A stretch of 64,000 nucleotides of DNA from Paguma larvata (taxonomy: Eukaryota > Chordata > Mammalia > Carnivora > Viverridae): contig CM057841.1 of NCBI GenBank assembly GCA_030068075.1, positions 41,209,030-41,273,029 on the forward strand, read 5' to 3'. This document shows positions 1 to 11,220 of this stretch, in pieces; the first letter of the stretch is position 1; each line of letters begins with the position of its first letter. The position numbers and the translations under genes were made by a program. The notes under the pieces were generated by a model, which worked only from the letters and a program-made list of their open reading frames with translations, ran no database searches and was not told the origin of the DNA.

Positions 1-1574
1 CCCAGAGGCAGACAGACTTGCTTGTCAAGGGGTTTGGATGTGTCTTTCTCCCAAGTGGGGAGTTGAACTCAAAGTTTCCAAAATCCGTCTTAAAACCCTA
101 GCTCCATGTTTCACATCCCTTGAGTCGGGATTCACGGCTCAGGGTTAAAGGTGACTTTCCATTCCTCACAGTCTGGAGGGAGAAAAACTAGTTCTGTTTG
201 TTCGTCGGTCTGTTCTGTTTTCTTTTCTCTTCTGTCTTTGGCTGGAGCATGAAAACAAAAGTTCCTTCTCTCTTACTCAGGGTGAATGCTGAATCCTGGT
301 GGCTCCTATTATCCAAATTTCCCTCAAGGGAAAAGCAGCAGATGTATTTCAGTCTTGGTCCTTCTCCTGATCCTCCCCCATCCCTTCTTCTTCCTTTTCT
401 TTCTTCTTCATTTTGCAAAGAATGTTCATGATAGCATCCCCACGACAACACCCAGTAAAGCACTCAACAGAAAAGCTAAGACATATGGCTCCCAGAACAA
501 CTTGAACCTCCTGCCATCCATCAGGTGTGGTTATTTTATTTAAAATTTAAAATTTAAAATTTTATTTAAAATCCTCACCTATCTCAAGAGAACTACAAAA
601 ACTGTCCATAAAAGTATCTTTTTGTCCTTGAGTGATCAGAGCAACAGATGACTGATTGCCCGGCAAGCAGATTCTCAGCCCAATCTGTGCACTTGGAGGG
701 AGAAGATGGGGGACACATGTGGTTAGGAAGCCCAGCATGCAAACAGAGTCTGGCAGCCTGGCTGGAGGAGGTGGTCCCAGTGCAGTAATCTGCTCGCCTC
801 TGCAGAGGCATCCTGTGGCTCCTTGCCCCATGACTATCTAAACTAAATTTCAAGGCATGGAAATAGCTGAAGAGAGACTTCATGCCATCAGCATCCCTGA
901 AGCTATGCTTGGCTCTGGGAAGGAAGCTTCAAAAAAGGCACGAGCCCAGTATTTACTGAATTTGAGAACAAGTGGGGCTAGGGGTGGAGGGGTCATCCCA
1001 GCTTCCAGGAATCTTAGAGGAAATGTTCTATGTTAATCATCCTGTCTACTAGTCCTTTCAACTATTCCTACAACCGAGACAAGAGTCACCAGGTCTGTTA
1101 AAACGACAGTTACCCCATCTTTGTGAACGAATCCATAAAAAGCCCAATGACCTTAGCATGTTGGCATTCTACAGATACTTCCAAGACTGTTGTGCAAATG
1201 TGTACCTGAATCAACACTCATTAGGATGACTTTACACACAGAAATGCCTGAATAACTAAATCGATCTACTATGCAGAATGAGCGTAAATAATGATAGAGG
1301 ACCCGACAATATATGTATATATTGTATGTGCATAGGAATACATATGTGGAAAAGACAGCAAGAGAGAAAGATTGACAGATTTGACTGATAGATAAGTTGG
1401 TAGATTCAGAGATTGATTTTCCCAAACATTCTTTGAGCAATAGGACCTGTTTGGTTTTGAGATGTACTTTTCAATCCATTCTGTAAGCCCAACAATATAT
1501 GGTCCTACACTCTTAAATGTATGCTGTTTTGTTAGTTTGTCTTTTTGTATGTTGATAGAAAGTTATATCAAATA
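1..1574. other. unassigned single-copy-like DNA
   Basis: I see no gene or recognisable transposon here. Short open frames on both strands overlap one another and show no domain or splice context. An AT-rich block with tandem TAAAATTT units lies at about 533-572. An unknown old repeat cannot be excluded without a database search. Confidence 0.4.
533..572. repeat. AT-rich tandem TAAAATTT low-complexity block
   Basis: Alternating runs of three or four A and T make an almost self-complementary tract of about 40 bases (TAAAATTTAAAATTTAAAAT core). It is a low-complexity repeat able to fold back on itself. Confidence 0.7.
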
Positions 1575-1797
1575 GGGGTGCCTAGGTGGCTCAGTTGGTT
1601 AAATGTCAGACTTCAGCTCAGGTCATGATCTCATGGTCCATGAGTTCGAGCCCCACACCAGGTTCTGTGCTGACCGCTTAGAGCCTGGAGCCTGCTTTGG
1701 ATTCTGTGTCTCCCTCTCTCTCTGCTCCTACCCCACTATGCTGTGTCTCTCTCCATCTTTCAAAAATGAATAAATGCTAAAAAAAAAAAAAAACTAA
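1575..1797 (+). mobile_element. CAN-SINE (feliform type), full length
   Basis: The tRNA-derived head contains GGTGGCTCAGTTGGTTAA, followed by GAGTTCGAGCCCC (B-box-like), the CTGACCGCTTAGAGCCTGGAG body, a CT-rich tract and an A-rich tail. It is flanked by imperfect direct repeats, GAAAGTTATATCAAATA at 1558-1574 and GAAAATTATATTAAATA at 1802-1818 (15/17), which marks L1-style target-primed insertion. The two mismatches suggest it is not very recent. Confidence 0.95.
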
Positions 1798-2236
1798 AAA
1801 AGAAAATTATATTAAATATACTGTGATATTACTAACTTGGAAGTACATATTCATATTTTGCTGATGCTCTAGAATGATTTATGTCTCACAGAAATGATCT
1901 GCTCTTCAGTGGCAGGTCAGAACCCATCAACGGAATTGCCTGCCATATGAGACAGTATGCTTTCGTTTTCTTCCATGGTAATTGGTCTCTCAGTTAATTA
2001 GTGGGTTGTGGGGTTTTTTAGCCAATTTCAGTTATTTCTATTTCTTCCCTAATAAGTTCTATCAATAAGTTTACTAACATATTGACCCAGAGTTTGTACA
2101 TTTTAATTGTATTCTCTTATTGTTAAGCCTTCTCTATATTAGGAATGATCTAGCCTCTAATTTTCCTTAAGTATAAATGGTGATTCTTATTTTTAATAAT
2201 AAGATAAGAAATTGATCTAGTTGATCAGTTTATTTT

Positions 2237-2454
2237 TTTTAATTTTTTTAATGTTTTATTTATTTTTGAGAGACAGAGAGACAGAGCTCAAGCAGGGGAG
2301 GGGCAAAGAGAGAGGGAGACACAGAATCCGAAGCGGGCTCTAGGCTCTGAGCCATCAGCACGGAGCCCGACGCGGGGCTCAAACTCACAGACCATGCGAT
2401 CATGACCTGAGCTGAAGTCGGCTGCTTAACCAACTGAGCCACCCAGGTGCCCCC
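2237..2454 (-). mobile_element. CAN-SINE, antisense
   Basis: On the + strand it reads as a T-rich tail (TTTAATGTTTTATTTATTTTTGAGAG), a GA-rich tract, GGGCTCAAACTCACAGACC, and ends in TGAGCCACCCAGGTGCCCC, the complement of the tRNA-like head. Similar TTTATTT sequence on both sides blurs the target-site duplication. Confidence 0.95.
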
Positions 2455-2477
2455 GGTTTATTTATTTTTGATAGAGG

Positions 2478-2501
2478 AGGGAGAGACAGACAGACAGACA
2501 T
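2478..2501. repeat. short (GACA)n run
   Basis: GAGAGACAGACAGACAGACA forms a short microsatellite just beyond the antisense SINE. It may be a decayed part of an older SINE tract. Confidence 0.6.
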
Positions 2502-2505
2502 AGGG

Positions 2506-2995
2506 CTAATTTAGCTCTTTTATTCTCTAATTATTTCCTATTTCGATTTATTTCTATTCTTATCTTCATCACTTGTATTTGCCTAGTACTCCCAGGGGTT
2601 TTGGGTTCTCAGTCTGACATCTGAAAGAGAATGATTCGTTTCCTTTTATTACTTCTAATTGACGAAGGAATTGACTTCTGGTATGAATTTGCCTTGGAGT
2701 AAAGCTTTGGAAGTATACATGTGTTTACAATAAAATAATCTTATTTAAACTTTATTTCTAAATAATTACTAACTTAGATCTCATTATTCTTTAACCAAAA
2801 ATTATTTACAGGGGAATTTTAATTGTTATTATCATTTATTTTGACTTTTATTTTTAATTTGTATTGATCTGACATTAAATTTGGAGAGTTGATCTTATAA
2901 AATATCCACTTTCCAGAATATATCATGCTTCTTCTTATGGCTTTAGCATAAGAGAAAATGTTATCAATCTTCCATGAAAGCCTAAGGAAACATTT
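2506..2995. other. AT-rich DNA, possibly more of the old antisense L1
   Basis: This stretch is strongly AT-rich, like the L1 remnant that follows it. I could not match it clearly to a part of L1, and I see no gene. Confidence 0.3.
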
Positions 2996-3480
2996 TTATT
3001 TTAAAATATGAATGTTATTATTTTATTTAAATTTGTCTATGTCCTCATGTATTTTTAGTCTCTTACCTGCCAAGGATAAGAGAGGGATGTCTTAGTCTCC
3101 CAAAACAAACATATTTCTGCAAATTTCCCATTTTATTTTGAGCATTTTTAGCCTTATATATTTTGATGCTATGTAATTCAGCAAATAAATTTTCATGACT
3201 ATTTTATCTTTACTGTGGATTGTAAAATGACATTCTTTGTCTCCTTTAATATTATTTGGCCTGGAATGAAGTTTGTTGGAAACCAATGTTGTCAGCCCTA
3301 CTTTCTCTGTTTTTGCATTTCCTCGATAATGTGTTTGATCCAATTTTTCCAACGTCCTTTGTCTTTTAGTTGTATGTAACACTTAGTGGGAATTTACTGT
3401 TGAACATAGTAAGTGAAGTTTGGTCTTCTCGATTGTTGGCGAATACTGTTAATTATATATAGAATCTTTTAAAAGGACCT
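2996..3480 (-). mobile_element. old L1 (L1M-type) ORF2/3' region, antisense
   Basis: The segment ATGACATTCTTTGTCTCC at about 3228-3245, followed by the CTACTTTCTCTGTTTTTGC region, matches the antisense of mammalian L1 ORF2, where the usual form is ATGTCCTTCTTTGTCTC. Every reading frame is broken. It looks continuous with the antisense L1 material at 4600-5060. Confidence 0.6.
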
Positions 3481-3985
3481 AAAAACATCAACAGAAGCCT
3501 CTCCTGGGCAACCCAGGAACCTCTCTATGTGTGGTTTCCTCTGGGAGGCAGAGTTGTGAACAGTCAGCCCTTCTGATCATTTTACCCCTGCCTGCTGGTG
3601 AGAATGTGCTGGTTAAGCGAGTGTGCCTCTAGGCTATAGAAGCCTGGGCACTCTGAAAACAGAGGCAAAATGAGAGAGGTAAGACGTGACTCCTAGGGAA
3701 AATCCCCGTGTTTACAGTAACAATATTATCTATCGGGTACTCTTCATGTATTTTTCTTCCCACTGACATCTTCTCCTGTACTCTCAACGTAACAACGGAG
3801 CTGTAACCGTATTGAGTTGGCAGCGGGGGGATAAAATCGCAGGAAACTGGAGAAACTCATATTATAGATTTTAGATAGCATCCTCTCTGTCCAAGGCAGG
3901 CTCAGATACGGACTGTCTGCAATGCCGGGAGATGTCAGGGCCGATACTGTCTGCCAAGAGATCTGCTCTAAGCACCATCGATGTA
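3481..3985. other. unassigned DNA within the L1 remnant
   Basis: Less AT-rich sequence lies between two antisense L1 pieces. I recognise no family and no gene. It could be an unidentified insertion or a deletion junction in the L1. Confidence 0.3.
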
Positions 3986-3987
3986 CT

Positions 3988-4110
3988 TAAACACCTGTGC
4001 CTCAGTTTACTCATCTATTAAAAAGCATTCAGTGAGGGGCATAAAAACTGCTGAGAGCAGATTCTTGGCATATAGTAACTAAGAGACAAGAATTCGTTAT
4101 GTTATTACTG
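3988..4110 (+). mobile_element. MIR fragment
   Basis: CTGTGCCTCAGTTTACTCATCTATTAAA is followed by the TTGGCATATAGTAACTAA tail. This is the MIR core (CCTCAGTTTCCTCATCTGTAAA) and its GGCACATAGTAAG end, much diverged. Confidence 0.65.
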
Positions 4111-4599
4111 ACCGACTTGAGCATCTTGTTTTAGACCAGCTTTTCATATTGCTTGACCATTTCCTCTTTTAACCACATTTTTATTTTTTTGGTCTACGTT
4201 TTTGTTTTGCTTATTTTTTTCCCAGCAGTTTGGAAGGAGCTGTTTTTCAAATTTTGCTTTGCTCTACATTGCTTTTATGTATTTGAGTCATTTTTTTCCC
4301 TCTGATTCACAAGATTTCATGTCAACTCTCACCTCCTTGTAAGATGAGCCACATACTGAATTCATGTTTCTCATCTCCCTTTTGTAAATCCATTTCCTAT
4401 TAGATTAGTACTGGACGACTAAGAACCATCTCTTTGAATAATTATATTTGCATTCAAATTAGAAGGATATTTACAGTTTTTGAGTTTATATTCATTGTTT
4501 TCTTTGCTCATAACCATCCTTTTCATACCATGGCTTCTCATTCCTGAGTCTCTAATTTCAAGTCAGTATCAGCGTGTGTAATTCATATTCACATTCTTT

Positions 4600-5060
4600 T
4601 CCCCCCAAATAAGATTTTAGGGGAAATTTAGATTAAAAGTTTTTCAATCTGTTTTTTTGTTTTGTTTTGTGTTTGTGGAGATTTTCTGGAGATTTTTGTT
4701 TTGTTTGTGTTTTGCTTTTGGCGCTTACCCGTGAATGGCCATTTGACTGACTTTCCCACTCTTGGGTTACACGTTTTTCTCTGAAAACACTGTACGAGTC
4801 GCTCCACTTTCTGGCATTTGCTATGCTATTCTAGGTGTAAATCTTCTTTTCATTATCTCTTCTTATAATACAGTGGGGATGTTTGATCTCCGTATTTGGA
4901 TCCTTTCAGCTTTAGAAAATTGTATCTAATTATACCCTTGATGATTGTTTCCTTTCCATTGCTCTTTTAATCTTCAGAAATATCTAAAATTTATGTGTAT
5001 TATATCCATTCTCTGCCTCTCTATCCTTTTCTCATCTTTTTCTTTGTATTCCTGTGACAC
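4600..5060 (-). mobile_element. old L1 (L1M-type) ORF2 remnant, antisense
   Basis: The stretch around GTACGAGTCGCTCCACTTTCTGGCATTTG, with the later CTCTTCTTATAATAC and CATCTTTTTCTTTGTATT blocks, resembles antisense L1 ORF2 (usual form ATGTCATCCCACTCTCTTCTGGCCT). Order and orientation agree with the piece at 2996-3480. All frames are broken. Confidence 0.5.
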
Positions 5061-5880
5061 ATATTGAATGCTCAATAAATACGTAAGAAAAAAATGTGCA
5101 AGGAGAGAGAATGGGAAGGAGGGATGTATTTAGGGGACATGTTTTGAATTTACCCTAATCAGCTTGCATTTGACTTTCTGATCATTTCTGTCTTAACACT
5201 AGGTAGGTAGCCATTTACCTCCTATTAATCTCCTTGAAACCTTTTCTTGTGTCCTGAGTTTCATGTTTTCATATCCGTTTGTATTATTTTCAAAATAGCT
5301 CCCAAATAGTGTTTTAGGACCTGACCCATCATCCTGTATTTTACCAAACATTCTATAGGTTCCCTCCACATCTAACTTTTACAACAAATGATTTTCGGGA
5401 TGATATTATTTTTCTTTTGTACTGCAGTATGTCCCACTCACTACGACTGACTTGTTTTGTGATAAACGTTCTTGAATGATGCCACATGGATTTTCTCGTC
5501 TGCAGTCGGTGTTCTTCCATTCAGGTACTGGAGGGCCAAGGTGAGATCTCTCCTAATCCATCTGTTTGGTTCTCTGACATGTGAAACCAATGAATCAGTG
5601 AAACGCAGAAGTCACCTTTATTGTTAGCACTGCTGCCAGGGACTTTCCTGTCTCTGCCCCCACACAGTCCTTTCCCTGTAGGAGTTATGGCCCCTGAGAT
5701 GTAAGGGGGCCCCCGTTCACCCTCATCGCTTGTCTAAATTTCCTATGACTAGGCACTGGTGGGATGGAGCAAGACATGGGGGAGCCAACTGCACTTTTCA
5801 AGAATAATTGCTTTAAATAAATGACTCTTTTTATTATTGGTATAAATCCTGAGTCTCTGAGCCAGATAAAGAGAGTGTGA
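5061..5880. other. unassigned DNA
   Basis: I see no gene or clear repeat in this mixed, mostly AT-rich stretch. Confidence 0.3.
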
Positions 5881-5882
5881 AA

Positions 5883-5918
5883 GTGTGTGTGTGTGTGTGT
5901 GTGCGCGTGCGCGCGTGC
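5883..5918. repeat. (TG)n/(CG)n microsatellite
   Basis: About ten TG units run into GCGCGTGCGCGCGTGC. Alternating purine-pyrimidine sequence with a CpG-rich end is a typical Z-DNA-prone tract. Confidence 0.9.
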
Positions 5919-6061
5919 AGTGGATGAAGTGGAGAATAAAATTTCATCCTTCATACTTTATGCATGCAAAATACACTTTCACAGTCTATTGTTTTTTTCT
6001 CTCCACTCACTTTTAGTTTAGCATCTGTTAAATCCAAGGATATATTTTTTCTGATAGGAAA

Positions 6062-6180
6062 TTAACCTAGACTACAAACTCCCTGAGGACAGGGACTATG
6101 TACTTAGGTCCCCAGTGAATCCCACAGCCTAGCCCATATATAAGATAGAATGAATAAATGATATATTAAATAAAGGTTGG
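6062..6180 (+). mobile_element. L2 3' end
   Basis: CTACAAACTCCCTGAGGACAGGGACTATGT, then CCCAGTGAATCCCACAGCCTAGCCCA and a GAATGAATAAATGA end, follows the L2 3' pattern (AAGCTCCTTGAGGGCAGGGAC to GCTCAATAAATG). Confidence 0.75.
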
Positions 6181-7465
6181 AATGGACTGAACCAGACCCA
6201 CATTTTTTTATTATGGACAATCTTCTCCATATCGTTCTATTTATATTAGTTTGCAAATATATTTTTCAAAATCATTAAATCAGAAAATTTTTCCTACCAG
6301 CCTCCAGAATATGGTAATAATTGTATTGGGAATTTTTTTATTAATTCTCTTTGTAAATTTCCATATTTCAATTTCTTATGTGTGAGAAATGTTGAAATTA
6401 ACAGAATTTAGTTCATACAATGTCAAGAAGTTTGGTATGCACATTAAAATTACCATGACAGTTATAGTGGTTTGTTGGTTTTTTTTTTTTTTACCTTTTT
6501 TTTTTTTTGGTCAAAGTCATTAAAGGACACTTGGAGAACAAGGGAACAAAAGAGCCCCAAAATCCCAGGACTGAAATGCAGTCACTGTTTGACATCTCCA
6601 TATGTTTCCTTCCAGGCCCCTTTCGCAATGTTGAGCCTCGTGGCTGTGAGTGGGAAGGGATTCATCAGCCAAATCCTACTGGGAGGGTCAAATCGTGGTA
6701 TTTAAGAAGAGGCGTGAAACCTATACTCCTGCAGCTGAGACATTTCTTCTATTATTTGTATTTTGCCATTTTGGAAAATAATTGCTGCTACCAGAAACCC
6801 TCCACAGGGTTTCTCCACTCTACCCCGTGGCAATCAAAGGAACTGAATCATATCTAGGTGCAGAAACCAGAGGGGGCTGCACAGACAAACTATGAATTAA
6901 ACTATTTCTAGTTACAGGAACCTAGGAAATCCTGCATCCCGTAATTATGGGCCTGCCCCAAGGAAATGTTATCTTGGGGCAAGTCTACATGTGTCCAGAA
7001 TGGTGTGGGAAGAAGAGAGCTTGGATAGTGAAAATGAACAAACTGAGGAAAAACAGATAAATGTCTTAGAGGAAACTGGAACTTTGTATTCAGGCTCTGC
7101 TTTGTAATATTCAAAGGTTATATGAATTATGGGTATGCCAACTGTCTAAATATCTCCATAAAGTTTTCATTTCAGATTGGGTTCAACCAGGCTGACCCAC
7201 CTCCTAACTCCCTTATGATATCTTCAATTCGGTCACACCCTTCACCCTCCAAGTCCCGTACAACACGTTCTGTCTATTAGGGAAATCCAAATCGGGCCCT
7301 GACTAATGGGCTACAGATTCTGATACTCAATGAGGACAGAGAAGATGAAAGCCTACTCCCGCATCACGGAAAAAGGCTCTTTCCAAATGCCTTCCTGTGT
7401 GAGTGTGCTACACTTCAGACACCGGTGGACATTTATTAGATAGGTTCCTTTTTTATCATTAAGCA
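6181..7465. other. unassigned DNA
   Basis: This stretch contains poly-T runs at about 6480-6508 and no gene or repeat that I can name. The open frames starting near 6472 and 6507 on the + strand begin at or just after the poly-T run and have no recognisable domain. Confidence 0.35.
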
Positions 7466-7469
7466 TTTT

Positions 7470-7590
7470 ATTATACATTATATAACATTTTTTTGCTTCT
7501 TTTTTTCACTTACCATAATATAACCAAGTATCTCCATTTTATTAAATGGCCACCGTAACTACAGTTTTAATAAGTGCCTGGTGCCCCACG
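7470..7590 (-). mobile_element. possible antisense L1 3' fragment
   Basis: TTTTTTTCACTTACCATAATATAACCAAGTATCTCCATTTTATTAAATGG resembles the antisense L1 3' block that usually reads CACTTAACAATATATC then CCATGTCATTAAAT. The match is weak. Confidence 0.3.
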
Positions 7591-8120
7591 CACTGTACAC
7601 ACCACCATCTATTTCTTCCATGGTTAAAGATCTAGACTGAAGAAGACTAGACTTTGTAAAATCCCAATGTGCAATATTCACTGGACAGATTTAATGATTT
7701 ACACCAAGCGTTCGGACGTTTTGATATTTTGTAAAGACAAATGTCTCCCACCAAAAACTGAAATGTGCCATTCAGAGTTCTGTGTTTTATTGTTGTTTTT
7801 GTTTGGTTTTGAGCACTACTAACAAACGCTCTGCTTTTCTGTTTACAGACAACAACTCCTTAAGCAAAACAGTAATTGAATAAGCAGCTGCTTTATATAA
7901 AGATTCCCCAGGGATTGGGTATCACTTCAGAAAGGGGCAGGGAAGAATAAAAACTATGAGCCCAGCCACACACATTTCTTCTGGGTCAGGGGTTGGCTAT
8001 TTTGATTTCTAATTCATGGCAAGAGATCCTCTGGCTGCACCCAGTTCTGGAAGCTGGCTGAAGGAATTGAGGGGATTTAAGAAAGAGGAGGAAGGCCGTA
8101 ACTAGAGCCCACTAGGCCTT

Positions 8121-8640
8121 CTATCCAAGAGACACAGGAATGCTGATGCATAGGGGCACGTGTACCCCAATGTTCATAGCAGCACTTTCGACAATAGCCA
8201 AATCATGGAAAGAGACCAAGTGCCCATCAACTGACGAGTGGATAAAGAAGATGTGGCACATATATACAATGGACTACTACGTGGCAATGAGAAAAAACGA
8301 AATCTGGCCATGTGTAGCAACATGGATGGAACTGGACAGTATTATGTTAAGTGAAATAAGTCAGTCAGAAAAAAACAGATACCATATGTTTCTATGAATA
8401 GGTGGACTTTGTGAGACTAAGCAAAAACCAGGGGGAGGGGAAGAGGGGAAAGGAAAAAAAGACACAGAGAGGGAGGGAGATAAAACATAAGAGACTCTCA
8501 AAGACGAAGAACAAACTGAGGGTGAGGGGAGTGAGGGAGGGGGGAGAGGGGGTGACGGGCATTAAAGAGGGCACGTGTTGGGATGAACACTGGGTGTTAT
8601 ATGTAAACCAATTTGAAAATAAACTATTAAAAATAAAAAA
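8121..8640 (+). mobile_element. 5'-truncated carnivoran L1: ORF2 C-terminus, 3' UTR and A-rich tail
   Basis: The copy starts inside ORF2 and keeps the last 80 or so codons (8140-8397), including the segments STIAKSWKETKCPSTDEW, MDYYVAMRKNEIW and LSEISQSEKNRYHMF, which are hallmarks of the L1 ORF2 C-terminus. After the stop come the purine-rich 3' UTR, the GGGCACGTGTTGGGATGA block, GGGTGTTATATG and AATAAACTATTAAAAATAAAA. No endonuclease or reverse transcriptase remains, so it cannot move by itself. The readable frame suggests fairly recent insertion. A-rich sequence continues to about 8740. I see no clear target-site duplication. Confidence 0.95.
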
Positions 8641-8644
8641 AGAG

Positions 8645-8740
8645 AGAGACGAAATGTAATAAAAAAATAAAACTACTACTTCTTGAATTTCAAAAAAAAA
8701 AAGAAGAAATTAAAAAAAAACAACAATAAATGATGACGAC
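8645..8740. repeat. A-rich low-complexity tail
   Basis: Interrupted poly-A, with AAAAAAATAAAA and AAATTAAAAAAAAACAACAATAAATG segments, follows the L1. It may be an expanded L1 tail or a second decayed tail. Confidence 0.6.
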
Positions 8741-8871
8741 TCTTTTCTCTCATATATAATTTAGCTGTAATGTTTGGTGATTTCTAAGTAGAATAAATTC
8801 AAAGTTAGATGTGGAGCCATGTGAAATACCTTTGGTCAAGTTGTCTGTGAAAGACTACATTCAAAATACAG

Positions 8872-8892
8872 ACGTGTGTGTGTGTGTGTGTC

Positions 8893-8935
<43 letters not shown>

Positions 8936-9007
8936 GAGTATGTGTATGTGTGTGTGTGTGTGAGAAAGAGTACGTGTGTGTGGGAGAAAGAGAGAGAGGA
9001 AAAAAAA
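8872..9007. repeat. compound (TG)n(GA)n(TG)n microsatellite
   Basis: The tract alternates TG runs, GA/GACA runs and second TG and GA blocks over about 135 bases. It should be highly variable in length. Open frames across it are artefacts of the repeat. Confidence 0.95.
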
Positions 9008-9124
9008 TCACATGTATTTAATATGAAATAGAAAGATAATGCCCTCTGTTCCATACAGAGGAGGAAGCCATCTGCCCCGATGAAGGGTATTTTACCAGCG
9101 ACATTGTTTAAAAAGCCAGTTGTG

Positions 9125-9331
9125 CTGGAGCCCCTGGGTGGCTCAGTCAGTTAAGTGTCCAACTCTTGATCTCGGCTCGGGTCGTGATCTCATGGTTCAT
9201 GGGTTTGAGCTCCTTATCATGGAGTCTGCTTGGGACTCCATCTCTCTCTCCCTCTCTACCTGTGCGTTCTCCCTCTCTCTCTCTCTCCCTCTCCCTCTCT
9301 CTCTCAGAATAAATAAATAAACATTAAAAAG
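9125..9331 (+). mobile_element. CAN-SINE
   Basis: CCCTGGGTGGCTCAGTCAGTTAAGTGTCC head, shortened body (GAGTCTGCTTGGGACTCC), a (CT)n tract and AATAAATAAATAAACATTAAAAAG tail. Target-site duplication AAAAGCCAGTTGTG (9111-9124) and AAAAGTCAGTTGTG (9332-9345), one mismatch. Confidence 0.95.
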
Positions 9332-9489
9332 AAAAGTCAGTTGTGTTATTACTTTTAAATCTCTCTTGCAACACACTCACCATTGCCTGCACTCAGAACA
9401 GAACATCCCCACTCGCCAAACCTGGTGTGCCACGGGTTTGCTCAGAGACACCTTATCACCCAACGGAACAAAATCAGCTGGGGTAGTGG

Positions 9490-9610
9490 TTATTAATTCC
9501 ACTCTAAAGACAAGGAACCTAAGACTCAAAGAACTGAAGCAACCCATGGCTATTAAGAGCTCAACTCTGGATTTGAACTCCATACATATGGAGTCGAAAG
9601 CCTACCTCCT
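9490..9610 (-). mobile_element. MIR fragment, antisense
   Basis: TAAAGACAAGGAACCTAAGACTCAAAGAACTGAAGCAACCCATGGCTATTAAGAGC and GGATTTGAACTCCA follow the antisense MIR pattern (GATGAGGAAACTGAGGC ... GGGATTCGAACCCA). Confidence 0.65.
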
Positions 9611-9654
9611 GTGAGACACACTGACTGCATAGAGTTGGTGGCTAGAGCTTTTAT

Positions 9655-9747
9655 TCACAGTGGGAGAAAGAGGAAAAGCAAGAAGAGTAAGAAGGGACAA
9701 TGAGAGAAAGACACACACACACATAGAGCAAGAGAGAGAGAGAAAGT
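9655..9747. repeat. purine-rich (GA)n/(CA)n low complexity
   Basis: A GA/AAG-rich run with an embedded (AC)6 and terminal (GA)n. It is purine-rich on the + strand throughout, apart from the CA block. Confidence 0.6.
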
Positions 9748-9828
9748 TACAGACTGGCCATGTGTACAGTTTTGGGCCTGAGATCTTTCCCTTCTTACCT
9801 CATAATATTTAAAAAAATATATTTTTAA

Positions 9829-10200
9829 GCCAAAAGTCTTATGTTGAAGTCCTACACCGAGTGGGTCAGGATGTGACTGTATTTGGACATGGGGTCTTCA
9901 GAGACAACACGAAGTTAAAATGAGGTCACTATGGTGGGGCCCTAATCCAATGTGATCAGTGATCCCCTAAAGAAGAAATTCTGACACAGATAAGATGCAG
10001 ACAGGAGGGAAGGCCGAGTGCAGGCACAGGGAGAAGGTGACCACAGACCACCTGACAGCCAAGGAGAGAGTCCTCAGAAGACCCGGAGCCAGATGACACC
10101 AAGCTCCTGCTCTGTCAGCACCCAGAACTGTGAGAAAAGAAATATCTGTTCTCTGAGCCACAGGGCCTGCGGTGCTTTGTTATTATGCTGGTCCCAGCAG
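9829..10200 (+). mobile_element. MLT1-like (ERVL-MaLR) LTR, incomplete
   Basis: TATGTTGAAGTCCTAC, then ATGTGACTGTATTTGGACATGGGGTCTTCAGAG, GTTAAAATGAGGTCACTATGGTGGGGCCCTAATCCAATGTG, and at the 3' side CAGAACTGTGAGAAAAGAAATATCTGTT ... GTGCTTTGTTAT. This is the MLT1-type order, and the last block holds the usual polyadenylation region, here mutated from AATAAA. The first bases of the LTR are missing. Confidence 0.7.
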
Positions 10201-10509
10201 ACGCTAGCACTGTCAGACTCACGCGGAGGCAGAGCATCTGGGGGGGCGGCCCCGGGCTGAGACTGATGAAGCCACGCCCCCCCCCATGTGACCTATTAGC
10301 GGGCTTTGCTACCTCCGTGAGAACAGATCAAGCCCAGCACTCTCTGCAGAGACGAGGCTGGCTCCAGAACGTTTCTGCTAGGGCACTACCCCACCTTTCT
10401 CTTTTTTGTGTGTGTCAAGCCAACATTTCCCGAAAAGTTGTATTAAACGTGCACTGGCTGCCTTTGGCAGAGATGGGCCCTGGTGCGGGCGCTGGCGAAT
10501 CAGGGCCTT

Positions 10510-11220
10510 AACCAAACACGAAATGACAGAACAGTTTCCAGCAGAGGATTAACTGCGCCAACTCAAGACAAACACAACGTATTTTGGCATTGCTTTTGAC
10601 AGATGGAAATAAAACAAACGTTAGCAACCGGATTGCAGCTAACAATATGCAAAATTAAAGAAAGTACCTTTTTAACTTTGTCTGGGAGCCCACCAGCTTT
10701 TCTTATAAAATCTGCTAAAGAAAAAAAGAAGGCAGAGCTGTTAATCTCGTTACACAACCACTTAGCACATGCAAACAAGGGAAATTAAAAGTCTTTGCAT
10801 TCAGGGGAGGAAATAGATATTTGACACATATATTTATTAAGGAGACTGGACTGGAAAATAGTACTGCTGTATTAATCAGAAATGGTGTAGAAAATACTTA
10901 AATAATATAACAGAATATGCACAGACAGTATAAGCTGCTCACAAATGGAAGCCTAAGGTCTAAGTATTTTTATTTGAAGGTTAAATTTTCAATTAATATT
11001 TTTCAGCTTGTTGCCATCTCTTCCAAGCATCACTGTTAATTGCCATAAAACAATACCTCTCCCTGTTTAAATTCTGGACATGGAGGCCAGAAGCTGTCAG
11101 CCCTCTAATGGGCATCTAATGGGTATTGTGGCAGAAATCAAAACCACTCTGTAAAAACTGAACCAAAACGTCAGGTCCTGAGAAGTCAAATGATCAATTA
11201 AAAAGCCCCTGTTTCCATTT
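10510..11220. promoter_or_regulatory. repeat-free, AT/TAAT-rich block: candidate conserved non-coding element
   Basis: About 700 bases show no recognisable transposon, no simple repeat and no coding signal. TAAT/ATTA motifs are frequent (CAATTAATATTTTT at about 10991, GATCAATTAAAAAG at about 11191, GTATTAATCAG at about 10869), as are purine-rich runs. This texture is common in conserved developmental enhancers. The regulatory call is inference only. Confidence 0.3.

Noticed and set aside
1575..1660. tRNA-like sequence with A- and B-box-like segments
   Set aside because: It is the head of a CAN-SINE, as are all 18 other such heads. None continues as a complete tRNA cloverleaf.
8805..9054. Histidine/threonine/serine-rich open frames on the - strand
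   Set aside because: They are translations of the (TG)n/(GA)n microsatellite.
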